NCBI GenBank assembly: GCA_963575745.1
Contig: CAUYUJ010019351.1
Coordinates: 91,001-155,000, forward strand
From: Prorocentrum cordatum
Lineage: Eukaryota; Sar; Dinophyceae; Prorocentrales; Prorocentraceae
Length of the DNA stretch: 64,000 nt
Direction: 5' to 3'
Shown: piece by piece, positions 53,572 to 64,000 of the stretch
Position numbering within the stretch: position 1 is the stretch's first letter
Layout: each line of letters begins with the position of its first letter
Position numbers and translations under genes: made by a program
The notes under the pieces: generated by a model
Told to the model about the DNA's origin: nothing
Databases searched by the model: none
The model's input: the letters and a program-made list of their open reading frames with translations, nothing else

Positions 53572-55096
53572 TCATGTGGAACTGCGCGAGCGTCCCGAAC
53601 TAGGGGTGGATCTGGTACTGTTGCTGGTCGAGCTCTTCCATCTCAAACAGGACGTGGGTCTCCTCTCCAAAAACCATGTAAAGCACCCCCTTGAAGCCGT
53701 TGGACCCCATCTTGTACGAGGCCCCCCACTTCTGCTGCGCCTTGAGGTAGTCCACGACATGCTGGAAGAGGAGGCCGAGCATGCGGTTCTTGCGTCGAAC
53801 GTGAGCAGGAGCGTCCCGCCGCGCCCGAAGCTGTACTCGAGCACCGTTCATCGGGTCGGTCCACTCGGGCGGTGAGTCCTGGAGCCTGGGGCAGGCGTCG
53901 CGCACGGCCGCCTCGTCGTCGAAGGTGATGCTCACGCTCCTGTCGAGGTTGAAGGCTTTGATCGCAGCCTTGCCCTGAACAGCTGGCGGGAGAGAAGCTA
54001 GAATCGCCTGGCCCGCGCGCTCGAGGACCGAGTGGGGCAGGGGCCGCGGGAACCCGCCGACCCACATCTTGCATGGGTTGCAGTGCCCGTCGCCCTGCCA
54101 CCGCGTCGTTGGCCTCCTGGGCGAAGTAGGGGCCCCGGGCAGAGTCAGCAGCCCCGCTGGCTACGCCAGCCCGCGGTGCAGCGGAGCTGCGCGGCGGGCC
54201 ACTAGGAGGAAGCGCCGCCTGGGCCGCCAGGACCTGGGCCTGGAGCTTGGCCAGCAGCGCGTGCTCTTGAGCGGCGGACATCCCCTTCTGCTGGTCGGCC
54301 GTCAGCTTCTGCGCCTGGGCCTCGAGGATGTTAATGCGCCGGCCTTGGTTGCAATGGTGGTCTCGAGCCGCTGGAGGGAACCCGTCGCAAGTGCGAGGGC
54401 GGCAGCGGCAGAGGGCTCGGCACCAGCACAGGCACCGCCATCCCCCGCGGGCCCAGGCGGGCCGAGAGCGACGGGGGGCCCGCCAGGGGAGGCACCGCGT
54501 GGAGCAGGAGCCCGCGACAACGCCTCCGCGGTGAGCGAGCCGTTGATGTCGTGCGGGATGCCCGCGGCGCTCTCCGCGAAGTCCAACTCGCCCGCGTCGA
54601 CCATCTCGAAGTCGAGGGCGCTCTCCGCCTCAGCCGAGGGCGGGGGCCCAGGCGAGGTGCTCGCTCGGCCGATGGGCGTGGCCGCCCCCTCGGTGGTGGG
54701 TAATGAGGGTGCCGCATCCTCGAGGCCCAAGGTCAGGCCACGGGCAGCTGCAGCCTCGTCCTCAGCGGAGATCATGTCGAGGTCGACGACATCACTGTAG
54801 ACGCCCTTGCCAGCGGCGTCAGCCCAGGGGTCGTGCGACGAGCTCTTGCCCTTGCCCTTGCTGCGCCCAGCGCCTGCAGGCTTGTCGCCGATGGAGCGCC
54901 TGACTCCTGCGGGCCCCTTGCCAGCCCCAGCGGCGCCCGCCGCAGAGCTGGAAACGCCAGAATTGGCAACCATGGCGGGATCGCACGGGGTGACCCTGAT
55001 AATGCCGAAACAGAGCTGTCCTGCGGGTGGCCGAATGACCTGGCCTCGGGAGCAGGACACAAGGCAGCTCGAGGGCAAAATGCCTATGGGGGCCAA
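53572..55096 (-). pseudogene. LINE B ORF1-like region
   Basis: Two overlapping frames. From 55,096 to 54,302 the protein is Ala/Gly/Pro-rich and low in structure (GKGKSSSHDPWADAAGKG). From 54,067 to 53,572 it has a folded-looking domain (RKNRMLGLLFQHVVDYLKAQ, KMGSNGFKGVLYMVFGEE) preceded by a GDGHCNPCKMWVGGFPRP stretch. An RNA-binding ORF1 role is inferred from position. A frameshift near 54,290-54,330 separates the parts. Confidence 0.65.
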
Positions 55097-55162
55097 TTTG
55101 GCCCTCAGTCTGGAATCCCGCTACTTCGCAGCTTTCATCCAGACTTGAGCCACAATGGCTAC

Positions 55163-55247
55163 GGTGGGGAGGAGGAGGAGGAGGAGGAGGAGGAGGAGGA
55201 GGAGGAGGAGGAGGAGGAGGAGGAGGAGGAGGAGGAGGAGGAGGAGG
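55163..55247. repeat. GGA microsatellite
   Basis: Pure GGA, just outside the 5' end of LINE B. Confidence 0.95.
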
Positions 55248-55569
55248 CGCGAGAAGCAAAGTGGCCCCTCGGAGATACCGCTGACATATTTTTCGAGCGT
55301 GTGTGTTTCGATAAGACATCCAGCACGCGCTTCGTGGGGACGGCTCTGTGGTTGGCAGGTCTTGCGGCCCAGGGCCCCGATACTGCAGAACTTTACACAA
55401 ACTCAGCGTCTTCTTGGCCTCAGCCTCAGATCCGCCACCGTGCCTGCACGGAATGGGCGTGTCAGAATGCTTGTCTGGTGCCTTGGAATGTTTGCAATGT
55501 TCTCTAAGCCCACGCCCCTCCCAGGCCGCACGCGTTCCGAAAATCGCCCCTTTTCGAATTCCTTTCCAG

Positions 55570-56540
55570 CGGTCTTTTAGGCCTCCAAGCGGCCAAGATG
55601 GCCTCCAGGACGGCTTCAACCAAAACGACACCCAAAACGCTACAGATGGCGCAAGAGGCTTCGAAGACGGCCCGAGAGGCCCTCAAGCTGGCCCAAGAGG
55701 GCTCCAAGGGGCCCTCTAAGAGAGCCTGAGGAGTCCAACATCATAATTGTCCGGGCGTGTTTGAAGGCTTTTGAGGTTCTCTCCTACTTGGGTTCCCGAC
55801 CGCTCAAGACGGACCAAGTGGCTTCCAATATAGCTGCAGCTCCAAGAAAGCCCATGTGGCCCCCGAGAGGGTCCCGAGTCGGTCCAAGAGGACCCCTAAG
55901 ATCTCCCCAAGACTTGGGGGATGAAAAAACGACCCTACCCTGGGTTACAAGTGCGCGGTCTGTAAACCTCCTGGGAGCCCCCAAAGCCTAGAGCTGCCAG
56001 GACGCGGCACATCACGCAGGGTTTACCCTGTCAGCCACGCAGGGTTTACCCTGTCAGCCCACAGGAGTTTCAGCGCACAGCGCCTCGTAAACAAGGGTGG
56101 GGTCGTTTTTAATGCCCTTGAAAGACGGCCCTACAGCGCTCCAAAAGGGCACCAAGACGGCTCTGCATGCTCCAGGCGGGCAAGTCGCCTCCCTAAGACG
56201 GCTCAAGAGGCCTCAAGAGGCCCTACAGCGCTACAAGAGGGCACCAAGACGGCCCTACAGCGCTCCAAGAGGGCACCAAGACGGCTCTGCATGCTCCTGG
56301 CGGGCCAATCGCCTCCCTACGACGGCCCAAGAGGCCTCAAGAGGCCCTACAGCGCTACAAGAGGGCACCAAGACGGCCCTACAGCGCTCCAAGAGGGCAC
56401 CAAGACGGCTCTGCATGCTCCAGGCGGGCCCATCGCCTCCCTAAGACGGCCCAAGAGGCCTCAAGAGGAGAGGCCCCCAGGCCCCCCAAAAGGAAGAGGC
56501 CCCCCAGGAGGCTCCCAGGAGGCCCCCAGAGGGCCCCAAT
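55570..56540. repeat. CCAAGAGG minisatellite with a 125-bp tandem block
   Basis: Phrases as in 26,660-28,110. At 56,120-56,470 a 125-bp unit (GGCTCTGCATGCTCCAGGCG, TCGCCTCCCTAAGACGG, GGCCCTACAGCGCT) repeats almost three times. At 56,016-56,061 a 23-bp unit (CACGCAGGGTTTACCCTGTC) is doubled. Confidence 0.8.
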
Positions 56541-56544
56541 AAGC

Positions 56545-56635
56545 TTTCTCCTCCTCGTCCTCATGTTCTCCCTCTCCTCCTTCCCCTCCTCCCCCTCCTC
56601 CTCCCCTCCTCCTCCTCCTCCTCCTCCTCCTCAGG
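56545..56635. repeat. CTC microsatellite
   Basis: CTC/CCT array with TTC interruptions. Confidence 0.9.
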
Positions 56636-56692
56636 CGATGTCGGGATCACGACCCTCCCCAGTTCAGACCTCTCGCTGAATTGCCGCGAGGT

Positions 56693-56743
56693 GTGAATTC
56701 GACCTCCTTCCTACCGCGCCGACGAAGACGAGGTCGAATTCAC
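56693..56743. repeat. 51-bp inverted repeat with 14-bp perfect arms
   Basis: GTGAATTCGACCTC faces GAGGTCGAATTCAC across a 23-bp GC-rich loop. Confidence 0.85.
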
Positions 56744-57267
56744 GACCCGTCCTTATCAGACCACTTGTCGGAATTGCGCTGCTTTTACACTCAATATCAT
56801 TCCTGCAACGCTGTTGCACAGGCACGGAGCCGGGGTTTGCCGCAAACAGCTGGATTACCATGGCTGCCGCTGCCGCTTCTGTTGGATGCGCCGTCTGAAT
56901 CTCCTGGGCCTCTGAGCCTCGGCAAATTCGCCTCCGCGTCTCTGCAACGTGCGCACCGCAATTGGGATGCTCAGGCTGCAACTTCTACGACGTGCAGGCC
57001 CGAAGGCGTCGCAACAATTTGGCAGACGTCAGGCGCGTCCATCTTGATGAGGCTCATGCCTATTGAAGCAGTCGACACCTCTTGTGTGATAGCTTGGCTG
57101 GGACTCTGGGTGCTGAGGCCATATCTGCAGGACTGCCCGGGTAAGTCTCCGCCCGTCAGTTCTGTTAGGGCGCTGTGCTCCGTGGCCAACAAGCTCCGCA
57201 AGCAGCTCCGACCATCGGTGGACCACTTGCAGCTAGTCTTGGAAACTCCCTCCGTGCATCTGTATCC

Positions 57268-58020
57268 TTAGCTTTTCTTTCCTTTCGTCAGATCTTTGGG
57301 CTGCCCGTGAAATTTGCCGTGGCCGTGATGCTGCGGGATAGGTATTTGACCATCCCATTGCTGTTGGCCGTGCCGCTTGCAATACGGTTGACGTCTAAAT
57401 CCTTGAGACAATTCCTTCGGATTCAGCTGGACTTGTTGCTCTGTGTGTTTGCCGAGCGCTCGTTTTTGATCTACAGTGCCCTTTGCTGTTGCCGTTTTGC
57501 CATCCCTTGTTTCTCTTGTTTCTGCCACCACGACCTTCTGTCGTTTATGTATACAGGTCTGGCCTGTATGGCAACGTTCTCTTGTACTCCATCTACGGTG
57601 CGGTACGCTGAAAGGAAGCTGCTCCCGCCTGTGTGCACTACGCTCTAGTCGGCCGACACCAGACGACTTCTGTAGAAAACAATGCAAACACGTAGGAAAG
57701 GCGCAGCCAGCGAACGTCTTACCTGCCGCTCTCTTGACGATCACGCACACGACGTCGTCATCTAGTGGCTTGCCCCGAGCACCGGTGGTCTGTCTCACGA
57801 TCTCCAACCACCGAGCATACCATGCACCAAACGTTTCGCTGTGGACCAATTCGCCACTCATGGCTGCCTGAATCATGGGCGCCGAGCGGCCGTCGATTGC
57901 TGGCCGGCCCTGCTTGAAGATCACACGCCAAGCCTTGAAACCCGTATCTCGGTCAGAGGTTTCTCTTGGTGATGTTGACCTCGTGGCCTTCGACTCATGA
58001 CGTGAGCACGCGATCCGCAC
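57268..58020 (-). pseudogene. Retrotransposon gag-like fragment
   Basis: A 250-codon frame with the capsid-like pattern GFKAWRVIFKQGRP, TFGAWYARWLEIVRQ and VVCVIVKRAAG, followed by a His/Gln/Lys-rich tail (QPYCKRHGQQQWDG). The G-F-x-A-W-R start is typical of copia/gypsy-type gag proteins in dinoflagellate retroelements. No protease or RT follows, so it is a fragment. Confidence 0.5.
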
Positions 58021-58269
58021 ACGTAGCCATGCGCGTTCGCCGAGGCGTCATAAGCGCCGTTGTCACGATGTCACCAAACGCACCCTGGCTTCTTCCAGGC
58101 ATGTCTTGCCATTGAACTCCTCGACGTGCTGGTCTGCCGCGTTCCACTGGCGTGGCCCATCCAAGGGAGCCCCAAGAGGGCCCTAAGAGGGCCCCAAGAC
58201 ACCCCCCAAGAGCCCGAAAAGCCCCAAGTCGGCTCCAAGAGGCGATTTTGAAGGCTCTGTCCTTGTGTA

Positions 58270-58348
58270 TTCGTTGTCCTCTTCCTCCTCCTCCTTGTCC
58301 TCGTCCTTGCCCTCATCGTCTTCCTTTCCATTTTCCTCCTCTTCCTCC

Positions 58349-58393
<45 letters not shown>

Positions 58394-58440
58394 TCGTAGT
58401 CTTCTTCTTCTTCTTCTTCTTCTTCCTCCTCCTCCTCCTT
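58270..58440. repeat. CTC / CGT / CTT microsatellite
   Basis: CTC, then CGTCGT, then CTTCTT runs. Acidic minus-strand frames are repeat translations. Confidence 0.9.
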
Positions 58441-59199
58441 CCCTCGCCCCCACGCGGGCCCCAGGGATGGCCCGAAGAGGACCTCCAAGGCCATCCCTGC
58501 TCCAGAGATCTCTCTGTTCACCCTGGTTGCCCTTTTTGTTTCACTATATGAATCCCTTTGTCCCTTTTCCAATCAGCTCTCATGAGCAAGGTTTTTGAAT
58601 GGGTTGGTGGGGATTTTATTCGTCGCAGTCGCAGGCGAACGCGCCGACAGCGTCGCAAGTCAGCTCGGGCTACGAGCAAACCTAATTACCCTAAGCGCGC
58701 GCACAAGCGGCTGCTGAACTACCGCCGAGGGAGGCTGAGCTGCGCCGAGGGCTGAGGCCAGGGCAGCCAGGGCAGCGGCTGAGGGGCGCCTTGCGCTGGG
58801 GGCAGACTGCGAAAGCAGCCAAACGCCAGGCAACCAGCGTGCAGGATCCCTGAGGCGAGACCACCAGGAAAGACCCGAGGGGCGAGAACACCGGGAAGAG
58901 GACGAATCGAACCTTGTCGCACCAGGCGCCAGAGGTAGAAGCGAACCAATGCTACATGCCGACAGAGACAACCTCACATGGTTGAATAAGAAGGCTGAAC
59001 CACTCCCGAGCAATCCACGTATGGGGCGCGTCCCACCATGCAGGCGGCAGCTGCAAACACGGCCAGGCTGTGGCGTTGTCTGAGGACCAGAGGGCAGAAA
59101 CACGCAAGCATTCAAACCAGATCTGGCCGACGTGCAAGTCACCTGGACGCCAGGGTGCCTCACCAGGCGCAACGAAACCAGCAAGAAAACCACCGGGCG
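58441..59199. other. No recognisable gene
   Basis: Only short frames without family similarity. Confidence 0.4.
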
Positions 59200-60150
59200 C
59201 AGGGGACAGATGGGGGCGGCGCAGCAGGCAGCTGAAGGCGGATATTACCTCGGGCCAGGTGCCCGCGGCGCGGCGTGCGTGAGTCACGCGACGCCACGAA
59301 GGAGGCCAGATCACCAGGGAGACCGAGCCAGGCTGTGGCCAAGTCCAAGCGATGGCCAGGGGGCGGCGCAGCAGGCAGCTGAAGGCTGAGATTACCTCGG
59401 GCCAGGTGCCCGCGGCGCGGCGAGCGTGAGTCACGTGACGCCCCGAAGAGGAGGCCAGTTCACCAGGGATACCAAGCGGGGCTGTGGCCGGGCCCGAGCG
59501 AAGGCCAGGGCGAAAACAGCTACAGTGAACGGCCGGCGCCGTGTGGCACGCTGCGCCCCGCCCCAGCAAGGGGCGCCACGCCAGGTATTGACGGCGCCGT
59601 GGAGCCAGATCCCCAAGGGCGGGGGGCAAAGCCAGGCGCAATATTGGGACCAACGCCGGTCGTCAGGAGGCCCGCTGACGAGGGAGCCTGGTCAAGCAGC
59701 GGCCAGGTGCGGGGAAGGCCAGGAGAGGAGGCCTGTTACCAGGGAGACCGAGCCAGGCTGTGGCCGGGTCCGAACGAAGGCCAAGGTGAAAAACAGCTCC
59801 AGTCAACGGCCAGGACCGTGTGGCACGCTGCGCCCCGCCCCAACAAGGGGCATCGTGCCAGGTATTGGCGGCGCCGACGAGCCTGATCCCCAAGGGCGGG
59901 GGGGCAAAGCAAAGCGCGCTATCGGGACCACCACCGGCCATCACGAGGCCCGCTGACGAGGGAAACCGGGTCAAGCTGCGGCCAGGTGCGGGGAAGGCCA
60001 GGGTGAACATAACTACAACAACGGCAAAGCCGCGTGACGACACGTTGTGCCCGCCCCAGCAAGGGTATCGTGCCAAGTGTTTGACAGCGCCGTGGAGCCT
60101 GACCCTCGAGGGCGAGGGGCGAGCCAGGCGCTGTGCTGTGACAGAAACCG
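59200..60150. repeat. Tandem repeat with units of about 160 and 280 bp
   Basis: GCAGCTGAAGGC-GATTACCTCGGGCCAGG occurs at about 59,228 and 59,373. ACCGTGTGGCACGCTGCGCC, CCAGGTATTG-CGGCGCCG and CCCGCTGACGAGGGA occur at about 59,537, 59,816 and, weaker, 60,030. Confidence 0.8.
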
Positions 60151-60269
60151 GTCGGCAGAGGAAAACCTGGCGCGTGGACGCGTCGCTCAGGAACTGGCTG
60201 GGGAAGAAACGCGAGGCGCCACGATGACGGCCCCCTAGGGGCCGACCGGGACGATCCAGGCACCTCCGG

Positions 60270-62050
60270 AACGCTCCTGGCGAGGGAACGACACGCTGCG
60301 GCAGACGACCGCGCGTTCGGTCTGTGGCTCTCCCAGGGGATTCTTGCAGCTAGCGGCTGCATTTCCGACGCAACGTCCTGAGACTCTATTTGTGACGGGC
60401 GTCTCAGAGCGCGGGCGCGCCCTCTGCAGCGCTCCCTATTGTCGCCACGATACTGTCTCCAGGAGGGGGCACGCTTTCGAGCGCATTTTCGGCCTCCGCC
60501 GCGGTGCCCCCAGGGATGCTGATAGGAGTGAGGAGCAGTATGGGTGACCGCCTGCCGGTCTCCAGGAGGGGGGGGAACGACACGCTGTGGCTGACAACGC
60601 GTCCGGTTTATGGCTCTCCCAGGGGACTGTTGCAGCTAACGGCTGTACTTTCCGACACAAGCTCCTGAGACTCTATTTTGTGAGGGACGTCTCCGAGCGC
60701 GGGCGCGCCCCCTGCAGCGCTCCCAACTGTCGCCACGCTACTGTCTCCAGGAGGGGGCGCGCTCTCGAGCGCCTTTCTGGCCACCGCCGCGATGCTGTCC
60801 CAAGGACGCTGATCGGAGTGAGGAGCAGTATGGGTGTCCGCCTGCCGGCCTCCAGGAGGGGGAGGGGCCGACCCCCTGTGGCTGACGACCACGTGTTCGG
60901 TCTGTGGCTCTCCCAGACGACTGTTGCAGCTAACGGCTGCACCTTCCAACACGAAATCCTGAGTCTCTATTCTGTGAGGGACGTCTCCGAACGCGGGCGC
61001 GTCCCCTGCAGCGCTCCCAACTGTCGCCACGATGCTGTTTCCAGGACGGGGCGCGCTCTCCTTCCGGCCACCACCGCGATGCTACCCCAGGGGCGCTGAT
61101 CGGGGTGAGGACCAGTATGGGTGTCCGCCTGCCGGTCTCCAGGCGGGGGAGGGGCCAACCTGCTGTGGCTGACGACCACGCGTTCGGTCTGTGGCTCTCC
61201 CAGACGACTGTTGCAGCAAACGGCTGCACTTTCCGACACAAGCTCCTGAGACTCTATTTTGTGAGGGGCGTCTCCGAGCGCGGGCGCGCCCCCTGCAGCG
61301 CCCCCAACTGTCGCCACGATACTGTCTCCAGGAAGGTGCGCGCTCTCGAGCGCGTTTCCGGCCTCCACCGCGATGCCCCCAGGGACGCTGATAGGAGTGA
61401 GGAAATGGGTGTCCGCACGCCGGCTCTCCCAGACGACTGTTGCAGCTAACGGCTGCGCTTTCCGACTCGAGCTCCTGAGTCTCTATTTTGCGAAGGACGT
61501 CTCCGAGCGCGGGCGCGCCCTCTGCAGCGCTTCCACCTGTCGCCACGATACTGCCTCCAGGAGGGGGAGCGCTCTCGAGCGCCTCCCCGGCCTCCACCGC
61601 GATGGTGTCCCAGGGACGCTGATAGGAGTGAGGCTGACCAGTATGGGTGTCTGCCTGCCGGTCTCCACGAGGGGGGGGGAACGACACGCTGCGGCGGACG
61701 ACCACGCGTCCGGGCTGTGGCTCTCCCAGACGACTGTTGCAGCTAACGGCTGCACCTTCCGACACGAACTCCTGAATCTCAATTTTGTGAGGGACGCATC
61801 CGAGCGCAAGCGCGCCTTCAGCAGCGCTCCTAACTGTCGCCATGATACTGCCTCCAGGAGGGGGCGCGCTCTCGAGCGCCTTTCGGGCCTCCACCGCGGT
61901 GCTGCCCCAGAGACGCTGATAGGAGTGAAGAGCAGTATGGGTGTCCGCCTGCCGGCCTCCAGGAGGGGGAGGGGCCGACACGCTGTGGCTGACGACCGCG
62001 CGTTCGGTCTGTGGCTCTCCCAGACAACTGTTGCAGCTAACGGCTGCACT
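60270..62050. repeat. About 295-bp tandem repeat, six to seven units
   Basis: Units contain TCGGTCTGTGGCTCTCCCAG, ACTGTTGCAGCTAACGGCTG, TCCGAGCGCGGGCGCGCCC, TGTCGCCACGATACTGTCTC and GGACGCTGATAGGAGTGAGG. The unit near 61,400 has an internal deletion of about 70 bp. Minus-strand frames (such as 61,082-61,981) run through several units and are not called as genes. Confidence 0.9.
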
Positions 62051-62424
62051 GAGATTTCAGATGAGGGGCAGATTTCTGAAGTTCTCTTCCCGCCGAAATT
62101 GCGTCTCAGGCACTCTAGGCGTACTTGACTGAGGGGACAGGTGCGTAAGGAAGGATAGGGAGGAGGATGAGGAGCAGTAGGAGGAGGAAATCGAGGAGAA
62201 GGATGTTGGAAGGCACGTGCCTCTTCAGAACTGGGCGTTACTTGAATTTTCGATGCGTGTTGCTTGATGTGGCGTGGGGCGCTGCAGGATCAAAAGGTTT
62301 TCTCTGAAGGATCCTGGAACAAGATCAACGATGTGTCAGTATTTCAGCGCTACATCCTCCTTTCTCTGGGCCTCCTCAACCTCCTCCTCCTCCCTTCCTA
62401 CTCAGACTGAGGCGTACGCTGGAC

Positions 62425-62510
62425 TTCGTAACCCACTTAGTGGACTTAGGGGGAAGCCCCCTAAGTAGGTTAGCCTGCTTAGGCTAAGTGGGTTCAGAAC
62501 TACTTACGAA
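62425..62510. repeat. Compound inverted repeat
   Basis: TTCGTAACCCACTTAG faces CTAAGTGGGTTCAGAACTACTTACGAA (with an 11-bp bulge). GACTTAGGGGG faces CCCCCTAAGT inside it. Confidence 0.7.
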
Positions 62511-62654
62511 CCACTTCCAAACCAGTTCGCCCAACCCTTCCCTAACCTGGTTAGTGGAAGTGGGCTAACCACTATAGGACCCGCTTACAACCGCCCGAAC
62601 TACTTCACGAACCCAACATTCATCTCAGTGGTTTCGCGTCATACCTCGGGTCTG

Positions 62655-62770
62655 AAGCGACCATTTGGGACGATCTGGGCATCCCCGGAACGCTCTGGGC
62701 GAGGCCCCGAAGCTGGAAAACCGCCGAGGACCCACGAAAACACCCCAAAACCTGGGACCTCGAACCGTTC
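62655..62770. repeat. Dispersed repeat shared with 14,675 and 33,745
   Basis: GGGACGATCTGGGCATCCC, GAGGCCCCGAAGCTGG, AACCTGGGACCTCGAAC in the same order as in the other two copies. Confidence 0.65.
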
Positions 62771-62819
62771 TCCTCCTCTCGTCCGACTCGAGGCCTGCCT
62801 GGCCTCCGTCCGCGCGCGC

Positions 62820-63040
62820 CGCGTGATGGTCGCCGTCGGGTTGGCGGTCGTCGTTGCCGTGGTCGTCGTCGCCGCCGCCGTCGTCGTGGCCGGGGCCGGG
62901 GCCGTTGTGGTCGTGGTCGTAACTGTCGTCGTCGTGGGCGTCGTCGTGGTGGTGGTGGCAGTGCTCGTCGTGATGGGAGTGGTCCACGTGCTCGTCGTGG
63001 GTTTCGTCGTCGTGGTGGTGGTGTTCCCGGCTTTCAGCTG
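62820..63040. repeat. GTCGTC/GTGGTG-rich tract
   Basis: Val-rich on plus and His/Asp-rich on minus (HHHHDDAHDDD). A degenerate microsatellite rather than a gene, although a metal-binding His-rich protein on the minus strand cannot be fully excluded. Confidence 0.65.
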
Positions 63041-63414
63041 GCTGCTCGGCAGGGCCTGCCCCGATGTCCGGCGCGACGGCCTCGGGCGCTGCCGCCGTGA
63101 GCGCCGCCGGCGCCGGGGCCTCCGAGGGCGCGGGCCCAGCCTTCGGGGGGCCAAGAAGCAGTGAGCATCCACAGCCCACTGAGGTCGGCGCGGGGGCTGC
63201 TGAGGGGAAAAGGAGGTTACAATGCGGACGCGGCCGCAAGAAACCCTCGCAAGAAACCCAACCCTGAAAACCCGGGCGCAAGGTGCACCTGAGGGGAAAC
63301 CCGGAGCACCCTGAACGCAGCAGCTTCTTCAACGGCTGCGGGAAGTTACCGCGGCGCGCGCGGAGCGAAAGCATGTGGTTTCCTGATGCGCGCCCCTACT
63401 GTATGAGTGTATGC

Positions 63415-63597
63415 CAGGGTGGGTTATATCTGGCCAAACCTAGCCTACGCGCGGGGTACAAATGCCCCGAGTGGCTGGGGGGGCCAGATGACTCCGCTAA
63501 GTTGGCAGAGCCCACTTATTCCAGTAACTACCCTTAGCCACTTGGGGCACTTGACACCCAGTTACAAGCTAGGTCAGGCCAGATATTACCCACCTTG
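63415..63597. mobile_element. 183-bp TIR element with arms of about 58 bp
   Basis: CAGGGTGGGTTATATCTGGC, AAACCTAGC and AATGCCCCGAGTGGC on the left are the inverse of GCCACTTGGGGCACTTG, AGCTAGGTCAG and GCCAGATATTACCCACCTTG. Almost the whole element is arm. No second copy in the window. Confidence 0.8.
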
Positions 63598-63835
63598 CCA
63601 TCCAGTGATAGCCCCCCTATCCCCGTAGCAGCCCCCGCGCCGATCCCAGCAAGCATGCTCGCTTCGTGAAGCAAAACCGCGCGATGGGAGGCTGCTGGCC
63701 GTTTTCGTTCGGCTTCAGGCCCCGGCACCGTCACAGATCGGTCCGGCTCGAAACATGTCGTTAAAGGCTTAACGACTTCTGCCGTCCTTCGACTCGCGCT
63801 GGAGCGGCCGCGAAGTGCTCGAACTTTCCCTGGAG

Positions 63836-63925
63836 ATCTCTGGATTTACCTGGATTTACCCAGATTTATCTAGATTTACCTGGATTTACCTGGATTTATC
63901 TGCATTTACCTGGGTTTATCTGGCT
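63836..63925. repeat. 10-bp minisatellite TGGATTTACC
   Basis: About eight units with TCTAGATTTACC and TGGATTTATC variants, near the right edge of the window. Confidence 0.9.
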
Positions 63926-64000
63926 CGATTCTCACAAGTCGATTGGCGAAAAGTCGACAAGCCCTAAGGGAACATGCTGCAGGAAAACAGGGTCTGGGGC

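Larger units (their letters stand above)
49640..55140 (-). mobile_element. Non-LTR retrotransposon (LINE B)
   Basis: A minus-strand element with an ORF1-like region (55,096-53,572, frameshifted), an endonuclease-RT frame (53,308-50,243, intact) and a zinc-knuckle C-terminal segment in another frame (50,303-49,650). A GGA array marks each outer side. No convincing poly(A) tail or target duplication is visible, so the ends are approximate. Confidence 0.8.

Noticed and set aside
60608-61981. 299-codon minus-strand frame as a gene
   Set aside because: It passes through several 295-bp tandem units and its residues follow the repeat. No recognisable domain.
62625-63374. His/Asp-rich minus-strand protein as a metal-binding gene
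   Set aside because: The His/Asp run is the GTCGTC/GTGGTG tract read backwards. The rest shows dispersed-repeat sequence shared with 14,675 and 33,745.

Overview
The window looks like nuclear DNA from a dinoflagellate or a close alveolate relative. It is GC-rich and gene-poor. Its introns use GC or GA donors with an AG acceptor. At least two introns are transposon-like 'introners' with long terminal inverted repeats (TIRs). The rest is dead retroelements, small TIR elements, satellites and trinucleotide arrays. I see no bacterial operons, tRNA or rRNA genes, CRISPR arrays, or ordinary dense coding. Most long open frames are translations of stop-poor repeats.

Two host genes can be read exon by exon, both on the minus strand. 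At 11,941-13,771 is a four-exon gene for a 368-residue protein with one EF-hand and two p25-alpha (TPPP-like) domains. Introns 1 and 3 carry the same roughly 200-bp introner, and in intron 1 a 192-bp TA-flanked TIR element is nested inside it. At 25,227-36,648 is the 3' part of a second gene. Five short exons join in phase through four GC-AG introns (184 bp to 6.4 kb) and give 216 C-terminal residues that resemble DUF707/glycosyltransferase-type proteins. Its introns hold most of the repeats between 25 and 36 kb.

Layout: 0-4 kb, one introner copy, trinucleotide arrays and a G-rich TIR element. 4.3-8.3 kb, a broken LINE (endonuclease, RT, C2H2 fingers) interrupted by a 171-bp poly(A)-tailed retroposon with 13-bp target duplications, then a second element ORF. 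8.5-10.3 kb, composite repeat and TATG microsatellite. 11.7-14 kb, the EF-hand/TPPP gene. 14-20.5 kb, dispersed repeats and microsatellites. 20.5-24.9 kb, a 337-bp satellite with a six-unit higher-order period. 25.2-36.6 kb, the DUF707-like gene. 37-39 kb, repeats. 39,209-47,603, a degenerate 8.4-kb Ty1/copia element on the minus strand with LTRs and target duplication. 48-49.6 kb, TIR elements and an AT-rich insertion. 49.6-55.1 kb, a second LINE on the minus strand whose endonuclease-RT frame is still open for 1,021 codons. 55-64 kb, a gag-like fragment, minisatellites, two tandem arrays and another TIR element.

The main biological story is intron creation. Introners and other introns sit between short direct repeats, and the splice dinucleotides appear to come largely from the duplicated target site (AG|G). 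One introner landed in a target without AG and has no visible acceptor. At least seven distinct TIR families without a coding capacity can be recognised by eye, several in two or three copies.
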